From positions 1 to 60,476 of the forward strand of contig CAJBBX010000163.1 of the NCBI GenBank assembly GCA_903951425.1: a stretch of DNA of 60,476 nucleotides, given 5' to 3'. The position numbers and the translations under genes were made by a program. Numbering within the stretch: position 1 is the stretch's first letter; each line of letters starts with the position of its first letter. The notes beneath the pieces are model-generated. The model did no database searches and was not told the origin of the DNA. It saw only the letters and a program-made list of their open reading frames with translations. The DNA comes from an uncultured Chthonomonas sp. (lineage in GTDB: Bacteria > Armatimonadota > Chthonomonadetes > Chthonomonadales > CAJBBX01). Below are positions 25,591-33,553 of this stretch, piece by piece.

Positions 25591-27195
25591 ATGCGACAGG
25601 TTATCGTGGGCCTCGTCGGGATCCCCGACGGAGCCGCTGCGTATCTGGCCGCCTCCCTCCGCGTGGGGCCGTCAGAGCCGGAGTGCCTCCTTGCCGACGG
25701 CGCCCGCGCATGGCTCCATCCACCCGAGCCGGACGGCCCATGGCAGACTGCGCTGCTAGTGGGAGGCCGGGCTGTGGACCTGGTGCTTGTGGCGCTCGAT
25801 GCGGCCGTGCCCGACGGAGACGTGGCGTTGGCGCAGGTCGTCGAGGTCGTCGGAGGTCTCGGCATCGGCGGTTGCGTGGTAGCCGTCCTGGGGCCTCGGA
25901 CCGGACGAAGGCCAATCCGGCCCTGCGGGCCCGGTTCGCACTCGGCGGGGCCGCGCGTGCACAGGGCGCTGTGTGATCTCGCGACCGGCGGCGGACTGGC
26001 TTCGCTGCGCCGCGCCCTGCTGTCTGAGGCCTCACGTGCTATCCTGCCCGGTGAGGGTTCGTCCTTTCGCGCCCAGGTGAGCAGCGTCGGCTTGTCGCCG
26101 TCCGGCGGCGTCCTGCTTCGGTGCTGGATCACTGGCGGCGCCGTGCGCAACGGCGACCCGGCGCGCCTGATGCCCGAAGGGCGCGATGTTCGAATCGGCC
26201 TGCCGGCGCACCGGCGCGGTCTGTGGCCCGCCTCGGTCGCGGCCGGGCAGATCGAGGTGGCCCTGGCCGGGGTGGATCCGGCCGCCGTCGCGCCGGGTTG
26301 CCTCCTCACATCCGATCCCTCCGTTGTTGCCTCTCGTCGCCTGTGCCTTGAGCCGTCGGCCGAGGCCCATCCGATTGGCGCCGGCAGTCGCGCCGAGTTG
26401 CTCATCGGCGGCCGGACTGTGCCGGTGGCCCTGGGCCCCGCCGACGATGCACGTGTCGAAGCCGCATCCGATGCGCCCGTGGCCTTCGCGCCCGGCGACC
26501 TGTGCCTGCTCCAACGGCTGGGAGGCTCAGTGGTCTCGTGCCGCGTCTCATCGGTCGCCGATCCTGCTGCCAATGCGGCGCAGCCCGAGCCGCCTGACGC
26601 GCTGCTGCGCGACCGGGCGCTACGCGCGCTCCAGGCCTACCATGAGCGTTTCCCTGTGCGCCTCGGAATGCCCATCGCCGAGCTAGCGGCTGCAGTCTCC
26701 GATCCGGATGCGCCCGATCGCCTTGGCGCTTGGGCGGTGGGCCTGGTTGAGAGGGAGGGCGCCCTCGCGCGGTTGCCGGGCTTCGAGCCGACGCTCCCGG
26801 ACCGGCAGCAGGCGCTCTACGAGCGCGTGGTGGCGTGCCTGGCCGCTTCGCCGCGTCAGGCGCTACGGGTCGAGGCCGTCGCGGCCGAGGCGGGCGCCCG
26901 GCCCGACGCCGCCCGCGCCATGCTTGCGCTGGCGCTCCGCCGGGGCGATGCCGCGGAACTGCCCTCCAACGTCTACGTGCATGCCGCGGTCCTGGCCGAG
27001 GCTCGGGTAGCCCTGGTGGCCTGTTCCGCGGAGCAGGGGAGTGTCGGGGTCGCCGAGTTCCGAGACCGGATCGGCGCAGGACGCAAGCTGGCGCTGCTGC
27101 TGCTGGAGCGATTCGACGAGGACGGCGTCACCGTGCGCACGGGTGACCTGCGGCATCTGCAGCGTGCGTCGGACCCCTCGCCGGGTAGTGCTTGA
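25591..27195 (+). CDS. selB: SelB-like elongation factor with a degenerate GTPase domain
   Basis: A 534-residue protein starting at ATG 25591 (GGAGG at 25576-25580). From about residue 159 on it matches SelB. The EF-Tu-like domain 2 reads FRAQVSS ... LRCWITGGAVRNGD, domain 3 follows, and the C-terminal winged helices that normally bind the SECIS hairpin are recognisable (AYHERFPVRLGMPIAELA; VAEFRDRIGAGRKLALLLLE; FDEDGVTVRTGDLR). The first 158 residues occupy the place of the G domain but lack its motifs. The P-loop position reads GLVGIPDGAA instead of GHVDHGKT, the DxPGH element is absent, and the NKxD position reads LGPRTG. Hydrophobic strands such as VDLVLVALDAAVPDG remain. It cannot bind GTP in the usual way. 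It is not a truncated fragment; the frame is intact and codon use matches the neighbours. Confidence 0.82.
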   Translation: MRQVIVGLVGIPDGAAAYLAASLRVGPSEPECLLADGARAWLHPPEPDGPWQTALLVGGRAVDLVLVALDAAVPDGDVALAQVVEVVGGLGIGGCVVAVLGPRTGRRPIRPCGPGSHSAGPRVHRALCDLATGGGLASLRRALLSEASRAILPGEGSSFRAQVSSVGLSPSGGVLLRCWITGGAVRNGDPARLMPEGRDVRIGLPAHRRGLWPASVAAGQIEVALAGVDPAAVAPGCLLTSDPSVVASRRLCLEPSAEAHPIGAGSRAELLIGGRTVPVALGPADDARVEAASDAPVAFAPGDLCLLQRLGGSVVSCRVSSVADPAANAAQPEPPDALLRDRALRALQAYHERFPVRLGMPIAELAAAVSDPDAPDRLGAWAVGLVEREGALARLPGFEPTLPDRQQALYERVVACLAASPRQALRVEAVAAEAGARPDAARAMLALALRRGDAAELPSNVYVHAAVLAEARVALVACSAEQGSVGVAEFRDRIGAGRKLALLLLERFDEDGVTVRTGDLRHLQRASDPSPGSA

Positions 27196-27220
27196 CTCCT
27201 CTGATGCCCTGTGGCACAAT
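27192..27220 (+). promoter_or_regulatory. Candidate promoter of the four-GAF gene
   Basis: TTGACT (27192-27197), a 17-bp spacer and CACAAT (27215-27220). The -35 overlaps the stop codon of the SelB-like gene. Predicted transcription start is near 27227, inside the downstream arm of a long inverted repeat. Confidence 0.6.
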
Positions 27221-27234
27221 GCGCATCAGAGGAG
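27196..27234. repeat. Perfect 12-bp inverted repeat flanking the -10 element
   Basis: CTCCTCTGATGC (27196-27207) and GCATCAGAGGAG (27223-27234) are exact reverse complements separated by 15 bp that contain the CACAAT -10. The left arm touches the -35 and the right arm covers the predicted start and the GAGGAG sequence near the ribosome site. This is a likely operator; in a read-through transcript from the upstream gene it would also form a stable hairpin hiding GAGGAG. No U-tract follows. Confidence 0.6.
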
Positions 27235-27249
27235 CAGGGAATCTCGAAC

Positions 27250-29217
27250 ATGAGCGCGCTGTCGGAGGGTAGGCTGGGAAGCGAAGCGGCCGGTCTGGCC
27301 GGCGCCGCGCAGTTGCTCGTCGCCGGGGGCGACCTCACCGAGACGCTAACCGGTATCGCCGAGCAGGTGAGGATCGCGTCGGGCGCCTCAACCGTGGTGA
27401 TCGGCCTGCGCGGCGACAGCGATTCCGTGCTGGACTTCGCCGCCGTGGCGGGCGGTAGCGTGTCCGAGTTCGTGGGTCTTCGTGTCCTGGTGGACGACTC
27501 CGTGGCGGACGAGGCCATCCACTTCGGCGTCACCGGCCCCGCACCGGGCCAGGCGCCGATGCCCGAGGCTTCTCCCCACACGGTGTCGGCTCCGATCCGT
27601 GATGGACAGCGGGTCCTCGGCGCCCTTATCGCCTCATGGCCCTCGGGCGAGGCCACGGTTGCCGGCTCAGGTCTGCTCCCCGCCTTTGCCGCACTGGTCG
27701 CCGCCGCAGTTGTGCGGCGCCGCTTGGCGGGCGAGGCCGTTGCGCTGGATCGCAGGCTCAAGGCCCTCCTCAACACCACGGCCACCATCGGCGGTAGCCT
27801 CCACGTGGCGGAGACGCTGGATGCCGTGCTGGACGCCGCCGAAGCGGGCATTAACCTCCAGGCCGCTGCCGTTTTCCTGCTGAATGACGAGCGCTCCCAC
27901 CTCTTCATCGGAGCCGACCGGGGCCTGAGTGCCGAGCAACGCGATGTGCAGCTCTCGCCGGAGTCGGGTCCTGCGGCGGATGTCCTGGCCACAGGCTGCG
28001 CCCGGATTCTGGCCCTGGACGCAGGCGACCCCACTGCCGATGTGTTGCCTTTTGATGTGCCGCCTCGCTCCGCAATGCTCCTGCCCCTTCGCGGCCGGCG
28101 TGATCCCGTGGGACTGCTGGTGGTCGTGGGTGCGCACACTGAGGCATTCGACGGGTCCGACCTGCACCTGATGGAGGCCGTGACGGTGCAGGCAGGTGTC
28201 GCGGTGGAGAACGCCTGGCTCTTCGAGGAGGCCACGCGGCGCACCGAGGAGGCCACGGCGCTCTTCAACCTCTCGCAGCAGGCAGGAGCGCTGCTGGACC
28301 CAGATCATGTGTTTGACCTCGTCGCGACGCAGGTGCAGCACCTCCTGAACGTCGACCAGTTCGCGGTCCTGACGCTGGACCCCCGCACGGGGCGTCTGGT
28401 TCCACGATGCACCCGCGGCCTGGCGGGGACGCGCTTTGCGTCCATGCGTCCGGCGGTGGGTGAGGGGATTGCGGGCTGGGTGTACGAGTGGATGACGCCG
28501 AGCGCCGTCGCCGATGTTGCCGCCGACGCTCGGGAGCGCGTGGCGCCAATCCACGACTGCGGCGTTGTCTCGTGCCTCTGTGTGCCGATGGCCGCCGGTG
28601 AGCAAGTGCTGGGCGTTGTGATGGCGATGACCAGCCGCCGCCGCCTCTTCACAGTGGGCGAGATGGAACTGCTCTACACCATTGCGAACCAGGCGGCCAT
28701 CTCCTCAGACAATGCCGCGCTCTACCAGTCGGCCCGCGACCGGTCCGCCGCCATGCGCCGCTACTTTCGCACGATCGCCGGAGCCCTGGGTAGCGCCATT
28801 GGGCGCGAGGATGTGCCGCTGCTGCTTGCCAAGCTCTGCCTGGACGTCGTGGAGGCCGACCGCGCGGTGGTCTGGGCCTGCGGTCCCGAGGGCCTGACGC
28901 CCGTGGCCGATGCCGGCCGCCGAGCCGGCGGCGTGCTCGAGCCGTTGCCCTTGGGCGCGGGCCTCTCGGGCTGGGTCGCACGGCGCGGGCGCACCCTTGT
29001 GACGCAGGCGATCGCCGACGACGAGCGCGCCCGCGCCGAGTCGTGGCTCACGTCCGGTAGGTTCGCATCGTATCTGGGCGTGCCGCTACGCACCGAAGGT
29101 CGTGTCGCTGCTGTGCTGGCGCTGGCCACCGAGCTGCCGAGGGCCTACTCGACCAGCGAGATGCAGCTCCTGCGCCATTTCGCGCTTCGTGCGCGGGTAG
29201 CCGAGCGCATCGCATAG
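27250..29217 (+). CDS. Protein with four tandem GAF domains and no output domain
   Basis: A 655-residue soluble protein built of four GAF-like domains at about residues 15-150, 165-325, 345-495 and 510-650. Typical segments are [43 protein letters not shown] ... [16 protein letters not shown] and [14 protein letters not shown] ... [21 protein letters not shown] domains bind small ligands or chromophores, or mediate dimerisation. No kinase, GGDEF, phosphatase or DNA-binding domain follows the last GAF. ATG 27250 has AGGGA upstream at 27236-27240. It has its own promoter with a long palindrome and is followed by trxB. The ligand is unknown. Confidence 0.85.
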   Translation: MSALSEGRLGSEAAGLAGAAQLLVAGGDLTETLTGIAEQVRIASGASTVVIGLRGDSDSVLDFAAVAGGSVSEFVGLRVLVDDSVADEAIHFGVTGPAPGQAPMPEASPHTVSAPIRDGQRVLGALIASWPSGEATVAGSGLLPAFAALVAAAVVRRRLAGEAVALDRRLKALLNTTATIGGSLHVAETLDAVLDAAEAGINLQAAAVFLLNDERSHLFIGADRGLSAEQRDVQLSPESGPAADVLATGCARILALDAGDPTADVLPFDVPPRSAMLLPLRGRRDPVGLLVVVGAHTEAFDGSDLHLMEAVTVQAGVAVENAWLFEEATRRTEEATALFNLSQQAGALLDPDHVFDLVATQVQHLLNVDQFAVLTLDPRTGRLVPRCTRGLAGTRFASMRPAVGEGIAGWVYEWMTPSAVADVAADARERVAPIHDCGVVSCLCVPMAAGEQVLGVVMAMTSRRRLFTVGEMELLYTIANQAAISSDNAALYQSARDRSAAMRRYFRTIAGALGSAIGREDVPLLLAKLCLDVVEADRAVVWACGPEGLTPVADAGRRAGGVLEPLPLGAGLSGWVARRGRTLVTQAIADDERARAESWLTSGRFASYLGVPLRTEGRVAAVLALATELPRAYSTSEMQLLRHFALRARVAERIA

Positions 29218-29264
29218 AGCCCGCGGCTTCCAGTACCGTCGCCCACGTTTCTAAGGAGTATCGA

Positions 29265-30268
29265 ATGACCCCTGAATCCGACATCCGCAACGTCATCATC
29301 CTGGGTAGCGGGCCAGCAGGCTACACGGCCGCGCTTTATGCTTCCCGCGCCGGCCTGGAGCCGTTGGTCATCGATGGCGGCGTTGGGTCGGGGCAGGGCC
29401 TTCAAGGGCAGGGCGGCCAGCTGACCATTACGACCGAGGTGGAGAATTACCCCGGCTTCCCCGAGGGAATCATGGGCCCCGAGCTCATGGCTCGCATGCG
29501 TGAGCAGGTGGCCCGGTTTGGCGCCGAGTTCGTGGAGGATCTGGCGACCGGGTTGGATCTGGCCGCTTCACCCTTCACCATCACCGTGGGCGATGAAGCC
29601 CACCGGTGCAAGGTCCTGATTGTAGCCACCGGCGCCTCCGCCCGATGGTTGGGCCTCGACGCCGAGCGCCCGGTCTGGGAGGGCGGCCTGGGCGGCGCGG
29701 GCGTGTCGGCCTGCGCCACCTGCGACGGTGCGCTTCCCGTCTTCCGCGGCAAGGAGGTGGCCGTGGTCGGCGGCGGAGACACGGCGGCCGAGGAGGCGCT
29801 CTACCTCACGCACTTCGCCGCCAAGGTCACCGTAGTCCACCGGCGCGACCAGCTTCGCGCATCGGCCATCATGCAGCGCCGCCTGCAGGAGAACCCGAAG
29901 TCGACTATCTCTGGAACAAGGTCATCACCGACATCGAGGATCCAGCCGAGCGCAAGGTGACCGCCATCGTGCTGAAGGACACCCTGACCGGCGAAACCAG
30001 CCGCCGGCCGGTGGCGGGCGTGTTCATGGCAATCGGCCACAGGCCCAACAGCGATCTCGTGCGCGACTGGGTAGAGCTCGACCCGGCGGGCTACATCCGT
30101 ACGCACCGCGAAGTACGGACCACGCGGCGCGGAGTCTTTGCCTGCGGCGACGTCCAGGACACCGAGTACCGGCAGGCAATCTCCGCCGCCGGATCGGGCT
30201 GCATGGCGGCCATCCAGGCCGAGCGCTACCTGGCCGCCCTGGAGGCCGGCGCTGAGGTCGAGTGGTAG
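29265..30268 (+). pseudogene. trxB: Thioredoxin reductase, split by a -1 frameshift
   Basis: An NADPH- and FAD-dependent flavoprotein of about 334 codons. The N-terminal FAD site is [20 protein letters not shown], the redox pair is in [11 protein letters not shown], the NADPH site is [17 protein letters not shown], and the C-terminal FAD site is GVFACGDVQDTEYRQ. Frame 1 runs to about 29900 (LQENPK) and the rest ([14 protein letters not shown] ... EVEW) continues in the -1 frame. Restoring one G so that AAGTCG reads AAGGTCG joins them seamlessly. Without correction, frame 1 ends at 29960 after unrelated residues. Start ATG 29265 has AAGGAG at 29252-29257. Every catalytic motif is intact, so a sequencing or assembly indel is at least as likely as a true loss. 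Confidence 0.88.
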
Positions 30269-30290
30269 CCCCGCGTTGGCCCATGCGCTG

Positions 30291-31403
30291 ATGACCTTCG
30301 CGCAGATCGCGGGCCAGGAACCTGCCGTCGCCGTGCTGCGCCGCACGCTCGCCGACGGTGGAAACTCCGGGTCGTTCCTCTTCACCGGTCCCCAGGGCTG
30401 CGGCAAGACCGCTACCGCCTGGGCGCTGGCGGCAGCGGTTTCGTGCCTTGAGCCCAAGACTGACCCGTACGACGCCTGCACGGAATGCGACGCCTGCAAG
30501 CGCCTGAGCCGCGGCGTCAACCCTGAGGTCTCGCTGGTGCAGCCCGCAGGCGACCAGACGCAGATCTGGCAGTTCTGGGACCGTGACGGTAAGCCCCGGG
30601 GCATTCTGCAGCACGCATTGCCCTACTCACCCTCCATCGGCCGCAAGCGCGTCTTCATCGTGGAGCGCGCCGACACGCTGACCGAAGGCGCTGCCAACAG
30701 CCTTCTGAAGGTGCTGGAGGAGCCGCCGCACTACGTCATGTTCATCCTCCTGGCGCCCCATTCCGGCCGTGTGCTGCCCACGATCCTCTCCCGTTGCCGC
30801 GTGGTCCGCTTCGGGGCCATGCCGTTGGCCGGCCTGGCGACGATGCTCGTAGATCGGCACTCTGTGGCACCGGAGAGGGCCGCGACGCTGGCCGCGCTGG
30901 CGCAGGGCTGCGTGGGCACCGCCCTGTCGCTGGCCTCCTCGAAGACGGCCTACGGCGAGATCGGCGTCTGCACCGATGCGGGCATGGCGCTCCTTTCGGC
31001 GTCAGGGCTCGGCGTGCTTCGGTGCGCCGAAGGGCTGCGCCAGGCCGCCAAGGGCCTGAAGTTCCTCGGCGATGAGCCTCCCGCCGCCGCGGCCGCTGCC
31101 GCGGCTCCCGCCGAGGCCGACAACACCAAGGAGCGTGCCGGACGCCGTCAGATGGGCGCTGCGCTGGACCTGGTAGCGGTGGTGGCGCGGGATGCGCTGG
31201 CCCTGGCCCTGGTCGGTCCGGGTGCTTCGATCGTCAACGAGGAGCGGCGCTCGGGCATCCTGGCCATGGCTGACCGGAGGCAACCGAACGAGTGGATCGC
31301 GGCCATCGACCAGATCGCCATCGCGCGACGCCGGGTCGACATGAACGCGAATCCGGCCATACTTACGGATGCCCTTGCGGTGACGTTGGCGGCTTCCGCC
31401 TGA
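30291..31403 (+). CDS. holB: DNA polymerase III delta' subunit (clamp loader)
   Basis: A 370-residue AAA+ protein of the clamp-loader family. It has Walker A GPQGCGKTAT, a zinc-type cluster CTECDACKRL, the region VFIVERADTLTEGAANSLLKVLEEPP and the arginine-finger segment LPTILSRCRVV. The Walker B region reads VERAD rather than a canonical DEAD box, as expected for delta'-type subunits. The start is the ATG at 30291, about 22 bp after trxB. Residues about 260-285 form an Ala-rich low-complexity insertion. A short gamma/DnaX-like role cannot be excluded, but the length and context favour delta'. Confidence 0.85.
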   Translation: MTFAQIAGQEPAVAVLRRTLADGGNSGSFLFTGPQGCGKTATAWALAAAVSCLEPKTDPYDACTECDACKRLSRGVNPEVSLVQPAGDQTQIWQFWDRDGKPRGILQHALPYSPSIGRKRVFIVERADTLTEGAANSLLKVLEEPPHYVMFILLAPHSGRVLPTILSRCRVVRFGAMPLAGLATMLVDRHSVAPERAATLAALAQGCVGTALSLASSKTAYGEIGVCTDAGMALLSASGLGVLRCAEGLRQAAKGLKFLGDEPPAAAAAAAAPAEADNTKERAGRRQMGAALDLVAVVARDALALALVGPGASIVNEERRSGILAMADRRQPNEWIAAIDQIAIARRRVDMNANPAILTDALAVTLAASA

Positions 31404-31455
31404 CGATGACCCGGGCCGCTCCGCGCTGATCGGAGCTGAAGACAAGGAGAGATGC

Positions 31456-31920
31456 ATGCCAGCACTTGTGGAGGGCGACAGGATCCGCTTGGTGACCCGC
31501 GAGGCGGTCCCCGCGGACCTCAAGTCGGGCCTCTATTACAACTATTTCGGTGGCCTTACGGGCGTGATCCGCAAGGTCTACTCGCCCGAGTCGGTGGTCG
31601 TCGAGATCGAGCAGGAGAGCCTGACCACCGAGATCCGGCGCCGTCACCACGACATCCGCGACCAGATGAAGACGAAGTGGCTCGACGGGCTCAGCGAAGA
31701 GGGCCGTAGCCGCCTGACGGAGCGCGAGCGTGACTTCCACCTGCGCTACGTCATCCTCGCCGCCATGAAGGACCTTGAGCCGCTGGAGGGTCCGACCACG
31801 GCAAAGCCGCTCGGCCCGGCATCGACCGCCGCCGCCGAAGCCGCCGAGGCTACCCGTCGCCTGAGCAGCCAGGAGCTCGCCGAGGCTGAAGAGGCGGAGT
31901 TGGCAAAGCACAGGGCGTAG
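31456..31920 (+). CDS. Unknown protein with SH3-like N-terminus and helical tail
   Basis: A 154-residue protein that I do not recognise. The start is ATG 31456, with AAGGAG at 31444-31449; an ATG at 31452 is in another frame. The first 50 residues (LVEGDRIRLVTREAVP ... GLTGVIRKVYSPESVVVEIE) look like a small beta-barrel of the SH3/KOW type, followed by a charged helical region (RRRHHDIRDQMKTKW ... LTERERDFHLRYVILAAMKDLE) and an Ala/Glu-rich tail that may form a coiled coil. It is the last gene of the rightward run after holB. A nucleic-acid-binding role would fit the fold and the basic patch, but this is a guess. Confidence 0.65.
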   Translation: MPALVEGDRIRLVTREAVPADLKSGLYYNYFGGLTGVIRKVYSPESVVVEIEQESLTTEIRRRHHDIRDQMKTKWLDGLSEEGRSRLTERERDFHLRYVILAAMKDLEPLEGPTTAKPLGPASTAAAEAAEATRRLSSQELAEAEEAELAKHRA

Positions 31921-31930
31921 GGGCAGATGT

Positions 31931-31976
31931 GACAACGGCGGCTGCACCCTGTGGTCGGGGCGGCCGCCGCGTTGTC
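31931..31976. terminator. Hairpin between the unknown gene and tRNA-Lys
   Basis: GACAACGGCGGC (31931-31942) pairs with the segment 31963-31976 to give a 12-bp stem with a 2-base bulge and a loop of about 20 bases. It lies downstream of both the rightward gene ending at 31920 and the leftward tRNA ending at 31981, so it could act in both directions. No U-tract is visible on either side. Confidence 0.4.
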
Positions 31977-31980
31977 TGGA

Positions 31981-32053
31981 TGAGGGCACTGGGACTCGAA
32001 CCCAGGACACCCGCCTTAAAAGGGCGGTGCTCTGCCGGCTGAGCTATACCCTC
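31981..32053 (-). tRNA. tRNA-Lys (anticodon UUU)
   Basis: The reverse strand folds into a complete cloverleaf. The acceptor is GAGGGTA/TGCCCTC with one G-T pair, the D stem is GCTC/GAGC, the anticodon stem is CCGCC/GGCGG around the loop CTTTTAA, and the T stem is CTGGG/CCCAG with loop TTCGAGT. The anticodon TTT lies at 32018-32020. The discriminator base is A; CCA is not encoded. It lies 26 bp downstream of the miaB stop on the same strand. Confidence 0.95.
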
Positions 32054-32064
32054 GCGCAGGGGGC

Positions 32065-32070
32065 ATTGTA
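32065..32070 (-). promoter_or_regulatory. Candidate -10 of tRNA-Lys
   Basis: TACAAT on the reverse strand ends 11 bases before the mature 5' end of tRNA-Lys. No good -35 is visible at 17-18 bp, which would lie inside the end of miaB, so cotranscription with miaB is also possible. Confidence 0.4.
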
Positions 32071-32079
32071 CCTCGCGGG

Positions 32080-33459
32080 CTAGGTCGGCGTCCCCAGAAA
32101 GCCCGTCAGGCCACCCTCCTCCACTTCCACGCGGACCAGCGAGCCGGGCGGCGTGACCTCCGTCGCGCCAGGGAAGTGGACCATCCGCAGCGTCCGGGTG
32201 TAGCCCGAGAGCATTGCCGCGTTGCGCGAACTAGGCCCCTCGACCAGCACCTCCACGACATCGCCCACGCAGGCCTGGCACTTCCGCGCGGAGATGCGGT
32301 TCTGCAGGTCGATCAGCGCGTTCAGCCGCGCGACCTTCACCTCTTGCGGCACCTGGTCGGGCATATCCGCCGCCTTCGTGCCAGGCCTGGGCGAGTAGGC
32401 GAACATGAAGGCCGCGTCGAACCGCGTATGGGCTACGTAGTCCATCGTGTTGCGGAACTGCTCGTCGGTCTCGCCGGGGTAGCCCAGCATCAGGTCCGTG
32501 GTGATGGCGACCCCCGGCACGGTGGCGCGCAGCTTCTGCACGATCACGTCGAACTCGGCCAGCGTGTATCCCCGGTGCATATGGCGCAGCAGGGCGTCGT
32601 CGGCGACCTGCAGGGGCAGATGTACGTGCTCGCAGACGTGTGGTAGCCGGGCGATGGCCTCCACCAGTTCATCGGTGAAGTCGCGCGGGTAGGGCGAGGT
32701 GAAGCGGATCCGCTCGATGCCCTCTATGCCGTCTATCATTCCCAGCAACTGGGCGAAGGGCACGCGGCCCTCGGGCAGGTTCTTCCCGTAGCTGTTCACC
32801 GTCTGGCCCAGGAGCGTCACATCTCGCACGCCCAGCGCGGCCAACTGCTGCACTTCCGCCATGACGTCGGCCGTGGGCCGGCTCCGTTCGCGCCCGCGCG
32901 TCAGGGGCACCACACAGAAGGTGCAGAACTTGTCGCAGCCGTACATGATCGGCACGTGCGCCTTGATGCTCGGGCGCCTGCCGGGAGCCCGTAGCGGGAT
33001 GTCGGAGACCACGGCGCCCTTGCGCTCGGGTAGCTCCAGTGCCCTGCCGGCGGCCTTGCGGCGCACGGACGCAGGCGCCTCGCGATCCGTGCGGGCCCAG
33101 GCCGCGCGCACCAGCTCGGGCAGCGCCGATATCTGGCCGGTGCCCACCACGAAGTCGACGAAGGGCGCCCGACGCAGGATCTCCTCGTGCTCGATCTGCG
33201 CCATGCAGCCGCAGACGCCGACCACGATGCCGGGCCGCTCCTCCTTCAGCTCCCGAAGCTCGCCCAGCTTGCTGAAGACCTTCTCTTCGGGCTTGCGGCG
33301 CACGGAGCAGGTGTTGAGGAGGATCACGTCGGCTGCGGTGGCGGTTGCCACGGGCATGAGGTCCAACTGCTCGAGGTAGAGCCCCATCTGCTCAGAGTCC
33401 TCCTCGTTCATCTGGCATCCCCAGGTCAGGACGTGGTAGCCCTTGGCGGTCTCGGTCAC
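32080..33459 (-). CDS. miaB: tRNA methylthiotransferase MiaB
   Basis: A 459-residue radical SAM methylthiotransferase that converts i6A37 to ms2i6A37 in tRNAs reading UNN codons. The N-terminal domain carries the second Fe-S cluster (TWGCQMNEEDSE, LLNTCSVR, GVCGCMAQ), the radical SAM site is YGCDKFCTFCVVPLTRGRERSR, and the last 65 residues form a TRAM domain. GCQMN distinguishes MiaB from MtaB and RimO. The adjacent tRNA-Lys has U36 and so should not be a MiaB substrate. The gene diverges from glcD across 94 bp. Confidence 0.95.
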   Translation of the reverse strand: MTETAKGYHVLTWGCQMNEEDSEQMGLYLEQLDLMPVATATAADVILLNTCSVRRKPEEKVFSKLGELRELKEERPGIVVGVCGCMAQIEHEEILRRAPFVDFVVGTGQISALPELVRAAWARTDREAPASVRRKAAGRALELPERKGAVVSDIPLRAPGRRPSIKAHVPIMYGCDKFCTFCVVPLTRGRERSRPTADVMAEVQQLAALGVRDVTLLGQTVNSYGKNLPEGRVPFAQLLGMIDGIEGIERIRFTSPYPRDFTDELVEAIARLPHVCEHVHLPLQVADDALLRHMHRGYTLAEFDVIVQKLRATVPGVAITTDLMLGYPGETDEQFRNTMDYVAHTRFDAAFMFAYSPRPGTKAADMPDQVPQEVKVARLNALIDLQNRISARKCQACVGDVVEVLVEGPSSRNAAMLSGYTRTLRMVHFPGATEVTPPGSLVRVEVEEGGLTGFLGTPT

Positions 33460-33541
33460 GTGGCGTCTCCTCCATCGGCATCGGCTGCCCGCCTCGCGGG
33501 CGGCTCGGTATTATGGACCGTTTGCGCGTGGGCTGCAGCGG

Positions 33542-33547
33542 TATACT
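33542..33547 (+). promoter_or_regulatory. -10 element giving a probably leaderless glcD mRNA
   Basis: TATACT at 33542-33547 lies 6 bases before the glcD ATG at 33554, so transcription would begin at or next to the start codon. No Shine-Dalgarno precedes that ATG. The 14 bases 33540-33553 recur exactly at 49391-49404 upstream of the tetR gene. Confidence 0.5.
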
Positions 33548-33553
33548 CGCTGT

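Noticed and set aside
27196-27234. The 12-bp inverted repeat as an intrinsic terminator of the SelB-like gene
   Set aside because: No U-tract follows, and the -10 and ribosome site of the next gene lie within and just after it; an operator is more likely.
26973-28268. 431-residue reverse-strand frame opposite the GAF gene
   Set aside because: Composition dominated by Ser, Arg, Ala and Pro, typical of an antisense frame in GC-rich DNA; the forward strand codes for clear GAF domains.
29880-29910. Programmed -1 frameshift in trxB
   Set aside because: No slippery heptamer, and no reason for regulated frameshifting in this family. A simple one-base deletion explains it.
32018-32020. tRNA-Lys as a MiaB substrate explaining the gene pair
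   Set aside because: MiaB acts on i6A37, which needs A36-A37-A38. This anticodon has U36; ms2t6A on tRNA-Lys is made by MtaB, and this protein carries the MiaB GCQMN signature.
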